Below, piece after piece: positions 1-4,908 of a stretch of 6,796 bases of DNA. Every line of letters starts with the position of its first letter. Within the stretch, counting starts at the first letter, position 1. The position numbers and the translations under genes were made by a program. The notes beneath the pieces were generated by a model. The model saw only the letters and a program-made list of their open reading frames with translations, did no database searches and was not told where the DNA came from. Origin of the DNA: an uncultured Acidaminococcus sp. (lineage in GTDB: Bacteria > Bacillota_C > Negativicutes > Acidaminococcales > Acidaminococcaceae); contig OMUE01000215.1 of NCBI GenBank assembly GCA_900314165.1, forward strand, positions 1 through 6,796, given 5' to 3'.

Positions 1-207
1 GTGGAAGTCAAAGTCACAGATGGCGCTACAAAATCTCTGAACCGTCTTATCGAAGATCATGCCCATTACCCGGATATTAGGTACGGCATAAAGTTAGGGC
101 AAAAGAATATCGGCTGGAACGGAAAATTCTATACGTTCCCCTTTTCCTTAGCGTTCTTATTAAAGAAATGGATCCGGGACCGGATTGGAGCAAGCAAAGG
201 CTATTAG
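1..207 (+). CDS. 3' end of probable AAA/DUF4143-type ATP-binding protein (5' truncated)
   Basis: The reading frame is open from the first base, so this is most likely the C-terminal 68 residues of a longer protein cut by the window edge; the GTG at base 1 is not a convincing start because no upstream sequence is visible. The fragment opens with an EVK motif followed by a KSL, as in the C-terminal nuclease-like fold of DUF4143/DUF234 AAA ATPases, where an E-x-K pair closes the domain. It ends in a segment (IGWNGKFYTFPFSLAFLLKKW) that I associate with the tails of the same proteins. Those proteins are often orphan or mobile, and their substrate is unknown. The stop (TAG, 205-207) lies 7 bases before a strong terminator. 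The family call rests on motif memory from a short fragment; the ATPase part, if present, lies to the left of the window. Confidence 0.5.
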   Translation: MEVKVTDGATKSLNRLIEDHAHYPDIRYGIKLGQKNIGWNGKFYTFPFSLAFLLKKWIRDRIGASKGY

Positions 208-214
208 CGACAAG

Positions 215-254
215 AAAAAGACGGAGATTTCCTAACCGAAATCTCCGTCTTTTT
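215..254. terminator. Bidirectional rho-independent terminator between convergent genes
   Basis: A perfect 16-bp stem (215-230 with 239-254) encloses an 8-base loop. The stem core is GACGGAGATTT and its complement. Six T's follow on the plus strand (250-255) and five A's precede it (215-219), giving a T run on the minus strand too. It sits just after the plus-strand gene and beyond the end of the minus-strand dehydrogenase, so it can serve both. Confidence 0.9.
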
Positions 255-267
255 TGTTAAAACAATT

Positions 268-411
268 TGGTATAAGGAATTATAATGAACTCATACATTC
301 TACTCCGTAGGGCCTCATCGTGAGATGCGTCCGTTTACCAGGCGGCCTCATCTTACGATGAGGCCCTACGGGTTAGTGCAACCAGTAAGTTATTTGCAAA
401 TTCCTATACCA
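268..411. repeat. Long imperfect inverted repeat, MITE- or BIME-like
   Basis: The outer arms are TGGTATAAGGAATT (268-281) and its near complement AATTCCTATACCA (399-411), differing by one base insertion. The inner arms are 23 bp (305-327 with 349-371), fully paired except for one G-U position, around a 21-base loop. The stretches between the outer and inner arms are only loosely similar. The whole element could fold into a hairpin of about 144 nt. It contains no open frame and lies between two convergent genes, the usual place for palindromic dispersed elements. A TTAAA occurs on both sides (257-261 and 414-418) but at unequal distances, so it is not a clear target duplication. The rest of the 208-422 spacer holds only the terminator at 215-254. 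Confidence 0.6.
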
Positions 412-422
412 GTTTAAATTTG

Positions 423-1385
423 CTACTTCTCATATACCTCCGGATTCGCCACCATCTTCGGGCGCTTGCCGTTCAGGACGGCCAGGCAGCCTTCTACGGC
501 GTAGCAGGCCATGCGGTTCCAGCCTTCCGGCGTCAGGGCCGCAGTATGAGGCGTACAGAGGATGTTTGGTGCAGAAAAGACCGGGTTATCCAGCCGGGGT
601 GGTTCTTCGCTGTACACGTCCACGCCGGCGCCGGCAATGACGCCCTGGTTTACGGCATCCGCTAAGGCCTGTTCGTCCACCACAGCGCCCCGGGCCGTAT
701 TGATGAGGAACGCCGTCTTCTTCATAAGACCCAGTTCCCGAGCCCCAATGCAGTGATACGTATCCTTATTTAAGGGCATGTGCAGGGACACGAAATCGGA
801 ATCCCGCAGCAAATCATCCAGATTCTCATAGTATTCGCAGCCAGCCGCTTCCACTTTGGCCCGGTTATGGGAATGGCTGAAGCCCAGGCATTTCATGCCG
901 AAAGCGCCGCACAGCTGGGCTACGATAGCACCGATACCACCTACGCCCACAATGCCCACCTTCTTATCCATCATCTCCATCTGGAGTCCCTGAGCCCTGA
1001 TGCCCCAGTTGCCTTTGCGGCCCTCCGTCTCCATGGTCTTCAGGTGCTTGCCCAGAGCCAGCATCAACATGACGGAGTGCTCTGCCACGGACCGGGCGTT
1101 GGCACCGGGAGTCAGGACCACCGGGATGCCTCTCTCTGTAGCATAATCCACGGCAATGTTGTCAAAGCCCATGCCCGGACGGCCGATGACCTTCAGCTTA
1201 GGGCATTTGGCCAGCACTTCTGCCGGGCATTTTTCCATGCGCACGATCAGCACGTCTGCCGAAGCCAGCTCTTCCTCCGGATAGGACGTCCAGTCCAGGT
1301 TATTGCCGATGTAATACTCTATATGGTTCTCTTCCAACATCTTCATGCCGTCCGGTGACAACGGCAAGCTCATGACGAATTTCAT
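423..1385 (-). CDS. D-2-hydroxyacid dehydrogenase (NAD(P)-dependent)
   Basis: This 320-residue cytosolic oxidoreductase interconverts a 2-keto acid and a D-2-hydroxy acid. The length is typical of the family. The substrate-side motif GMGFDN is at residues 71-76. The Rossmann nucleotide-binding loop GVGGIG is at 147-152. The catalytic trio is Arg232 (in NTARG), Glu261 (in SEEPP) and His280 (in TPHTAA). After the second Rossmann strand the sequence is GFSHSHNR (about 167-174). It lacks the acidic residue that selects NAD in most relatives and carries an Arg, which suggests NADPH use as in glyoxylate/hydroxypyruvate reductases. The start is the ATG at 1385, preceded by AAGGAGA; an open frame runs further upstream but only through palindromic repeats. 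It follows the EIIC-like permease on the same strand with no clear terminator between, so the two may be co-transcribed. The family is certain; the substrate (D-lactate, hydroxypyruvate, phosphoglycerate or a sugar acid) cannot be read from the sequence. Confidence 0.93.
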   Translation of the reverse strand: MKFVMSLPLSPDGMKMLEENHIEYYIGNNLDWTSYPEEELASADVLIVRMEKCPAEVLAKCPKLKVIGRPGMGFDNIAVDYATERGIPVVLTPGANARSVAEHSVMLMLALGKHLKTMETEGRKGNWGIRAQGLQMEMMDKKVGIVGVGGIGAIVAQLCGAFGMKCLGFSHSHNRAKVEAAGCEYYENLDDLLRDSDFVSLHMPLNKDTYHCIGARELGLMKKTAFLINTARGAVVDEQALADAVNQGVIAGAGVDVYSEEPPRLDNPVFSAPNILCTPHTAALTPEGWNRMACYAVEGCLAVLNGKRPKMVANPEVYEK

Positions 1386-1390
1386 TGTAT

Positions 1391-1397
1391 TCTCCTT
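1391..1397 (-). promoter_or_regulatory. Ribosome binding site fixing the dehydrogenase start
   Basis: AAGGAGA on the minus strand lies 5 bases before the ATG at 1385. It decides this start over the in-frame upstream extension to 1559, whose extra residues are encoded by repeat DNA. Confidence 0.85.
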
Positions 1398-1400
1398 TTG

Positions 1401-1442
1401 CGTAGTACGTGGTACGTTATACGTAGTAAGTGATACGCAGAA
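1401..1442 (+). repeat. Degenerate heptamer array (CGTAGTA type)
   Basis: Read on the plus strand in steps of seven, the units are CGTAGTA, CGTGGTA, CGTTATA, CGTAGTA, AGTGATA and CGCAGAA. Five of the six end in TA. The array sits between the ribosome site of the dehydrogenase and the palindromic module at 1443. It is one of five 7-base-period arrays in the window. Confidence 0.75.
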
Positions 1443-1466
1443 CCCACCACCGTTGCAAGCAACGGT
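1443..1466 (+). repeat. Dispersed palindromic module A, first copy
   Basis: CCCACCACCGTTGCA (1443-1457) is repeated exactly at 6744-6758. Within it ACCGTTGC (1449-1456) pairs with GCAACGGT (1459-1466). In both copies the module directly follows a plus-oriented heptamer array and is followed by a C run. Confidence 0.8.
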
Positions 1467-1469
1467 CCC

Positions 1470-1512
1470 CCGCCCTTGAAAAGGGCGGACAGTTAATTCT
1501 TCCTTGTCCGCC
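1470..1512 (-). promoter_or_regulatory. Pair of mutually exclusive hairpins in the permease-dehydrogenase spacer
   Basis: CCGCCCTT (1470-1477) pairs with AAGGGCGG (1481-1488). The same middle segment, as GGCGGAC (1484-1490), can instead pair with GTCCGCC (1506-1512). The two folds share bases and cannot form together. This lies in the putative permease-dehydrogenase transcript, so it could tune distal expression or RNA processing. There is no T run, so it is not a plain terminator. The inverted repeats are visible; any function is inference. Confidence 0.4.
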
Positions 1513-1520
1513 GCAGGCAC

Positions 1521-1564
1521 CTGTCGCCCCCGTAGGGGGAGAGGGCCAGATGCTTGCATCTGGC
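1521..1564 (-). repeat. Palindromic module B plus a second short palindrome
   Basis: CCCCC and GGGGG (1527-1531, 1535-1539) form a tight hairpin around GTA. Next to it, GCCAGATGC (1545-1553) and GCATCTGGC (1556-1564) form a perfect 9-bp stem with a TT centre. Read on the minus strand, 1545 to 1521 (CCCTCTCCCCC, then ACGGGGG and GACAG) resembles the plus-strand end of the window at 6771-6796, so it is a second shared module but in inverted order here. The 1386-1597 spacer holds no gene. Confidence 0.65.
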
Positions 1565-1587
1565 GAGGGGGCAGTGCAGCGTACTCC

Positions 1588-1615
1588 TCTTCGCTCTTTA
1601 CTCTTCGCTCTTCGC
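1588..1615 (-). repeat. Heptamer array (GCGAAGA) overlapping the permease stop codon
   Basis: Four 7-base units on the plus strand, TCTTCGC, TCTTTAC, TCTTCGC and TCTTCGC, read on the minus strand as GCGAAGA, GCGAAGA, GTAAAGA and GCGAAGA. The TAA stop of the permease (1600-1598) is inside the variant unit. An 11-base core (AGAGCGAAGAG) recurs just beyond the GNAT stop near 3485. Confidence 0.75.
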
Positions 1616-3166
1616 TTCTTTCCCTTCAATCTTATTCGCAATCACCGCAACCACAAAGGCGCAGAAGGCGGAGGCGAACATACTGAGGGCAAAGCCCAGC
1701 CAGTCCGTGGACAGGGTAGGTGCTACGATGCTGGGCACATAGGCCGTGCCCCGGACGTTGAAGTAACCCACGAATAAGCCGCCAATCCCGGCAGAAATAA
1801 TGGCACCGGCCATGACGATCTTGCTGGAGAACATGAAAGGATAAGCCGCTTCTACGAAGGTCCCGAAAGCCATGTTGATGAAGAACCCGGGAATCGCCAG
1901 AGCCCGGTCATCCTTCCGTTTCGGTGCCAGAATATTAGCCAGGGTAATGCCGGCGGATACCATAACCAGACCTACCATATCGATAGCGCCCAGGAAAGAG
2001 TTGCCGGTCTTTTCCATTTCCAACAGGATGATAGGCAGGATGGCCGCATGGTACATACCGCCCATAATGGCCGGCCAGATCAGGAGGCCTGCCACGGCGC
2101 CGCACAGCATGGGGTGGATGGCCAGAGCGGCGTCAATCAGGGAGCGGATGCCGTTGCCGATAAATTCTGCCACAGGGGCCAGGAACAGGTACACGAGCAG
2201 CCCGGCCACCAGTCCCGCAATACCGCCGGCTACGATGTTAGCCGTCGTTGCCGGGAAGTTCCATTTCAGGCATTTCATGAGCAGGAATTCTACCAGGATA
2301 CCTGCCAGAATACCACCGATGATACCGCCGATAAGCCCGCCCTTCACAGACAGGATCCCGGTGACGACGCCGGCCACAATGGCTACATCGCCCATACCGG
2401 AAACCTGTTTTGCCGCCACCGTAGCTACGATGACGGGCAGGGCATCGATCATGGTGTTAAAGATCTTTTCAAAATAGTCCAGTCCTGGCACCTTGCTGAT
2501 GATCAGGGTCAGAGCCATGGCGATGAAGCCGGGCAGAGAGGCCATCAGGATGCCCCGGACGCTGATGCGGGACAGGATGGGTTTCTTTTCCACATCGCCC
2601 TGGACGCTGCTGCCGATAGCCGGATGGTAGGACAGCCCCCATTCCTTAGCCAGAGCGAATACGTTAGCAATGGCACGGGTCCGGTTCGTAGTCCCGGTAG
2701 TGCCGGACACAGAAATGACATTCAGGCCCATGGTCTGCACTGTAGCCATGGACGTACCGCCGGTGCCCACGCCTACCAGCTTTTTCGCAGAGGCTTCGGC
2801 GATGGCCAGTTTGTTGGCCCCTTTGGGGTCTGCGCTGACCAGGATGACCCCGTCTACTTTGCCGTCTTTGACCAGCTGGGCAATAGCCGCATCGGTCTTT
2901 TCCGCTTCCTTATTCACTTCTTCCAGGGTGCCCTTAAAGGCTACCTTGGCTTCTTCCCCATTCCAGGTCCATAGTCCTGCAGGCGTCGTAGGTTTCACAG
3001 TATCCATGGAGGCTTCCGCCCCGATGAACTGGATCGCAGCCAGTTCGATGCCGGCCGCCTTGATCTGCCGGACCAGTTCTCCCAAAAGCCCTGCCGGATC
3101 TTTGCCGCCTAAATTATACAGATTTCCCCCGCTGCTTCCTAAAATGATGACTGACTTCGCTGCCAT
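1598..3166 (-). CDS. PTS EIIC-like permease with an uncharacterised N-terminal cytoplasmic domain
   Basis: The 522-residue protein has two parts. Residues 1-195 are soluble, with alternating strands and helices. They carry glycine-rich loops, LGSSGGNLYNLGG at 9-21 and GVGTGGTSMA (132-141) followed by SGTTGTTNRTRA (154-165), that look suited to binding a phosphate or small ligand. Residues about 203-515 form some ten hydrophobic segments resembling PTS EIIC permeases: a His-Pro at 351-352, and a GTFVEAAYPF segment (435-444) where fructose or glucoside EIICs have a GxTE(P/G)A motif. No phosphocysteine EIIB or phosphohistidine EIIA module is recognisable, so phosphotransfer, if any, would need partners elsewhere. 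The ATG is preceded by AGGGGG at 8 bases. A promoter lies 63-91 bases upstream, and the dehydrogenase follows. The last residues (KEAKSEE) are encoded by heptamer repeats. Such proteins are usually labelled PTS sugar transporter; the substrate is unknown. Confidence 0.75.
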   Translation of the reverse strand: MAAKSVIILGSSGGNLYNLGGKDPAGLLGELVRQIKAAGIELAAIQFIGAEASMDTVKPTTPAGLWTWNGEEAKVAFKGTLEEVNKEAEKTDAAIAQLVKDGKVDGVILVSADPKGANKLAIAEASAKKLVGVGTGGTSMATVQTMGLNVISVSGTTGTTNRTRAIANVFALAKEWGLSYHPAIGSSVQGDVEKKPILSRISVRGILMASLPGFIAMALTLIISKVPGLDYFEKIFNTMIDALPVIVATVAAKQVSGMGDVAIVAGVVTGILSVKGGLIGGIIGGILAGILVEFLLMKCLKWNFPATTANIVAGGIAGLVAGLLVYLFLAPVAEFIGNGIRSLIDAALAIHPMLCGAVAGLLIWPAIMGGMYHAAILPIILLEMEKTGNSFLGAIDMVGLVMVSAGITLANILAPKRKDDRALAIPGFFINMAFGTFVEAAYPFMFSSKIVMAGAIISAGIGGLFVGYFNVRGTAYVPSIVAPTLSTDWLGFALSMFASAFCAFVVAVIANKIEGKEAKSEE

Positions 3167-3228
3167 AGTAACAACCCCCTATTATATATGCAATGCTATA
3201 CTGCTTTATTTCAGTAGAGTGCTACATT

Positions 3229-3257
3229 ATTATAGTCCTATTTAATCATTTGCACAA
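3229..3257 (-). promoter_or_regulatory. Sigma-70 type promoter for the permease gene
   Basis: On the minus strand, TTGTGC (3257-3252) and a perfect TATAAT (3234-3229) are separated by 17 bases. This leaves a leader of about 55 nt before the permease ATG. A small palindrome, GTAG-AGTG-CTAC (3214-3225), sits at the expected transcription start and could be an operator, though it is short enough to be chance. The site follows the GNAT terminator, so it begins a separate unit. Confidence 0.7.
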
Positions 3258-3282
3258 GGGGGAGATTTAGCAGCTAGGAGCA

Positions 3283-3310
3283 GAAGATAGATGATAGATG
3301 ATAGAAGTTA
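3283..3310 (+). repeat. Heptamer array (GATGATA type)
   Basis: Units in register are GAAGATA, GATGATA, GATGATA and GAAGTTA. A possible degenerate unit (GCAGCTA) lies at 3270-3276, one base out of register. It fits the same ends-in-TA pattern as the arrays at 1401 and 6650. The rest of the spacer up to 3390 shows no gene. Confidence 0.7.
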
Positions 3311-3390
3311 GAACACTGGTGCCCAATGGTAGAATCTTATTTCCGGGGTTTAGATATTTAGGATTGTCAGTGCTCCAGAGTAATATACGC

Positions 3391-3444
3391 AAAAAAAGAA
3401 CCTGCCTAACGGGAGAAAACCTCTAACCCCCGAAAACAGGTTCT
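3391..3444 (-). terminator. Rho-independent terminator after the GNAT gene
   Basis: AGAACCTG (3397-3404) pairs with CAGGTTCT (3437-3444), with possible inner pairing of CGGG and CCCG inside the 32-base loop. Seven A's (3391-3397) give a T run on the minus strand. It ends the M23-GNAT unit about 50 bases beyond the GNAT stop. Confidence 0.75.
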
Positions 3445-3497
3445 AGCATCTGACATCTATCATCCAGCGCAGCGCGTCTCTTCGCTCTTCTCTCTTA
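3444..3497 (-). repeat. Heptamer array between the GNAT stop and its terminator
   Basis: On the minus strand the clearest units are GATGATA (3464-3458), GATGTCA (3457-3451) and GATGCTA (3450-3444). This is the same heptamer as at 3290-3303 but in opposite orientation. The 7-base register continues through CAGCGCA, GCGCGTC, TCTTCGC and TCTTCTC (plus-strand reading) up to 3492, next to the GNAT stop codon. Confidence 0.65.
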
Positions 3498-3785
3498 TTT
3501 CTCCCACACATCCTCATATTCGCTCTTTCTGGCGAATACGGCGGCAGCATAGGAACACTGAGGGATAATCTTGGCTTTTGCTTCCCTTGCCATGTCGGCC
3601 ACGGCGGCTACCAGGGCGCCGGCAATGCCTTTGCCGCCATAAGCAGGGTCTACAATAGTGTGATCCAGTGTCCACACATTGTCGCCGCTGACCACATAAG
3701 TGCACTTGCCAATCTGTTTTGCCCCATCATAGGCAGCTGCCATCTGACGAGCCGGTTCTTTTTGAATCGTAATCTTCGTATCCAT
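3495..3785 (-). CDS. Small GNAT-fold N-acetyltransferase, YjdJ type
   Basis: This 96-residue protein matches the short, single-domain YjdJ-like GNAT group (Pfam Acetyltransf_CG) in length and motif order. Residues about 41-56 include HTIVDPAYGGKGIAGAL, where the G-G-x-G-x-A/G loop binds acetyl-CoA. It is followed by a helix, then KIIPQCSYAAAVF and an SEYEDV tail, matching the family pattern of IPxCS then a YxD end. The protein is cytosolic. The family is known for acetyl-CoA binding, but its physiological acceptor is not established. Translation starts 11 bases after the M23 stop, from a strong AAAGGAGG that overlaps that stop, so the two are very probably translated from one message. A role in the envelope is suggested only by position. 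Confidence 0.85.
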   Translation of the reverse strand: MDTKITIQKEPARQMAAAYDGAKQIGKCTYVVSGDNVWTLDHTIVDPAYGGKGIAGALVAAVADMAREAKAKIIPQCSYAAAVFARKSEYEDVWEK

Positions 3786-3790
3786 AGTGT

Positions 3791-3798
3791 CCTCCTTT
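3791..3798 (-). promoter_or_regulatory. GNAT ribosome site overlapping the M23 stop codon
   Basis: AAAGGAGG (3798-3791, minus) lies 5 bases before the GNAT ATG and shares two bases with the TAA stop (3799-3797) of the M23 gene. Ribosomes ending on the upstream gene could feed the downstream one. Confidence 0.85.
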
Positions 3799-4753
3799 AT
3801 TTTGCGGGGGCCGCATAGTTTAGCGGATTTACGGTATTGCCATTCTGGCGGATTTCAAAATGGACGTGAGGACCGGTACTGTAGCCGCTGCTGCCCACGT
3901 AGCCGATCACATCGCCCCGGCGCACATGCTGGCCGGGCGCTACTGCCACTGCACTCATGTGTCCATAGCAGCTAGTCAGGCCGCTGCCATGGTCTATGCT
4001 GACAAACCGACCGTAGCCGCCGTTCCAGTCCGCTTCCTGGACCACACCGGTACTGGAAGCCTTTACAGGCGTACCGTAGTCGCAGGCAATATCGATACCG
4101 GGATGGTAGTCCGCGCCGGCACCGAAAGGATCCGCCCGCAGGCCGTAGAACGAACTGATTTCCCCGCCGCTGACAGGCCAGCCGAAGGTCCCGTCCCCAG
4201 TGGCGGACAGAGCCAGCAGCATGTTGGACAGATTTTCTTTCTTATAAGCCAGCCGTTTCCGGTTGATTTCGTTCTGGACTTCCAGAACCTGCAGCTGGTC
4301 CGCAGTCGTAGAACCGCCCTGGCCGCTTTGGTCCAATTCCTTGGACTTCTGGTCCACGATTTCTTCTCCCACCTTCACGCCGTCCTTAGCCAGCTTCTGG
4401 CGCACGGTGTTTTCCAGCTGGACCACCTGGCCCAGTTCTTTCTGGAGTTTTTCGTTATCGTCCATGAGCTTGGCCAGCCGTTCGGTGTAGACGCCGTAGT
4501 CTGCCCGATAGTTGGCCAGCTCCGTCTGTTCATCCCAGGATTTGACCAGAAGACCGGCACAGACGGACAGTCCCATCAGGCAGACCAGGAAGCAGGCCGC
4601 AAAGCCGGCAATAAATCTGCCACCCAGCTTGTATTCCTGGACCTGGCCTTCTTCGTCCTTCCAGGTAAACGTCAGGCCTGCCTGCAGCAGTTTCCCGGCC
4701 GGCAGGAGATCTGACAGATGATGCAATTTTTCGTTCAGCGTATTCTTTTCCAT
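3797..4753 (-). CDS. Membrane-anchored M23 (LytM-type) peptidoglycan endopeptidase
   Basis: The 318-residue protein has a short cytoplasmic head (1-45) and one membrane span (about 46-70). A charged, probably coiled-coil stalk follows at about 75-175, and a C-terminal LytM domain at about 190-312. Zinc ligands read as His217 and Asp221 (HPGID) and His298 (second His of HVH). His265 (YGHMS) and His296 fit the catalytic pair. All key residues are present, so it should be an active metallo-endopeptidase cutting peptide cross-links outside the membrane, rather than an EnvC-like inactive activator. The start is supported by AAGGAG 4 bases upstream. It lies 155 bases downstream of the SpoVB-like flippase and directly before the GNAT gene. 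The pairing with a precursor flippase suggests wall growth, division or remodelling; the exact role is inference. Confidence 0.93.
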   Translation of the reverse strand: MEKNTLNEKLHHLSDLLPAGKLLQAGLTFTWKDEEGQVQEYKLGGRFIAGFAACFLVCLMGLSVCAGLLVKSWDEQTELANYRADYGVYTERLAKLMDDNEKLQKELGQVVQLENTVRQKLAKDGVKVGEEIVDQKSKELDQSGQGGSTTADQLQVLEVQNEINRKRLAYKKENLSNMLLALSATGDGTFGWPVSGGEISSFYGLRADPFGAGADYHPGIDIACDYGTPVKASSTGVVQEADWNGGYGRFVSIDHGSGLTSCYGHMSAVAVAPGQHVRRGDVIGYVGSSGYSTGPHVHFEIRQNGNTVNPLNYAAPAK

Positions 4754-4765
4754 AATGCTCCTTAT

Positions 4766-4796
4766 AAAGAAAGAACCGTCTGCGGAAGACGGTTCT
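4766..4796 (-). terminator. Terminator-like hairpin just upstream of the M23 gene
   Basis: AGAACCGTCT (4772-4781) pairs perfectly with AGACGGTTCT (4787-4796) around a 5-base loop. On the minus strand it is followed by TTCTTT. It lies only 8 bases before the M23 ribosome site. It can end flippase transcripts, but it must also be passed by any transcript that reaches the M23 gene, so it may act as a partial terminator or attenuator. Confidence 0.75.
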
Positions 4797-4908
4797 GCGT
4801 GTGCTGAAATATTTTTTCAGCGAAGGTCCTTCATATTCCGTTCCATATTTTACAACGGAGCCAGGGTTTTCTTCAAGGAAGTTTCCAAAAATATCACATT
4901 CCTCAAAG
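4797..4908 (-). other. Structured spacer between flippase and M23 genes
   Basis: No open frame is supported here. Short inverted repeats follow one another: GCTGAAA with TTTCAGC (4803-4809, 4815-4821), GAAGG-T-CCTTC (4822-4832), TCCGTT with AACGGA (4837-4842, 4854-4859) and CTTC-AAG-GAAG (4871-4881). A weak promoter candidate on the minus strand is TTGAAG, 18 bases, TAAAAT (TAAAAT at about 4846-4851). If that promoter is used, its transcript would begin just before the remaining hairpins and the terminator-like stem at 4772-4796. Confidence 0.4.

Noticed and set aside
257..418. TTAAA as target-site duplication of the 268-411 element
   Set aside because: The two copies lie at unequal distances from the arms (6 and 2 bases), and TTAAA is common in AT-rich DNA.
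780..1358. Open plus-strand frame of 192 codons
   Set aside because: It lies antisense inside the dehydrogenase gene, has no recognisable domain and no convincing ribosome site. It reflects the GC-rich codon pattern of the opposite strand.
1386..1559. N-terminal extension of the dehydrogenase to an upstream start at 1559
   Set aside because: The extra 58 residues are encoded by palindromic repeats and the heptamer array. The family N terminus begins at MKFVMS, with AAGGAGA just upstream.
2048..2974. Open plus-strand frame of 308 codons
   Set aside because: It is antisense to the permease; its His/Gln/Asp-rich composition is typical of a shadow frame.
3258..3390. Riboswitch or small RNA gene in the spacer
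   Set aside because: The stretch lies upstream of the permease promoter and after the GNAT terminator. Apart from the heptamers I see no conserved fold or motif.
3860..4714. Open plus-strand frame of 284 codons
   Set aside because: It is antisense to the M23 gene, which has intact catalytic motifs and a good ribosome site.
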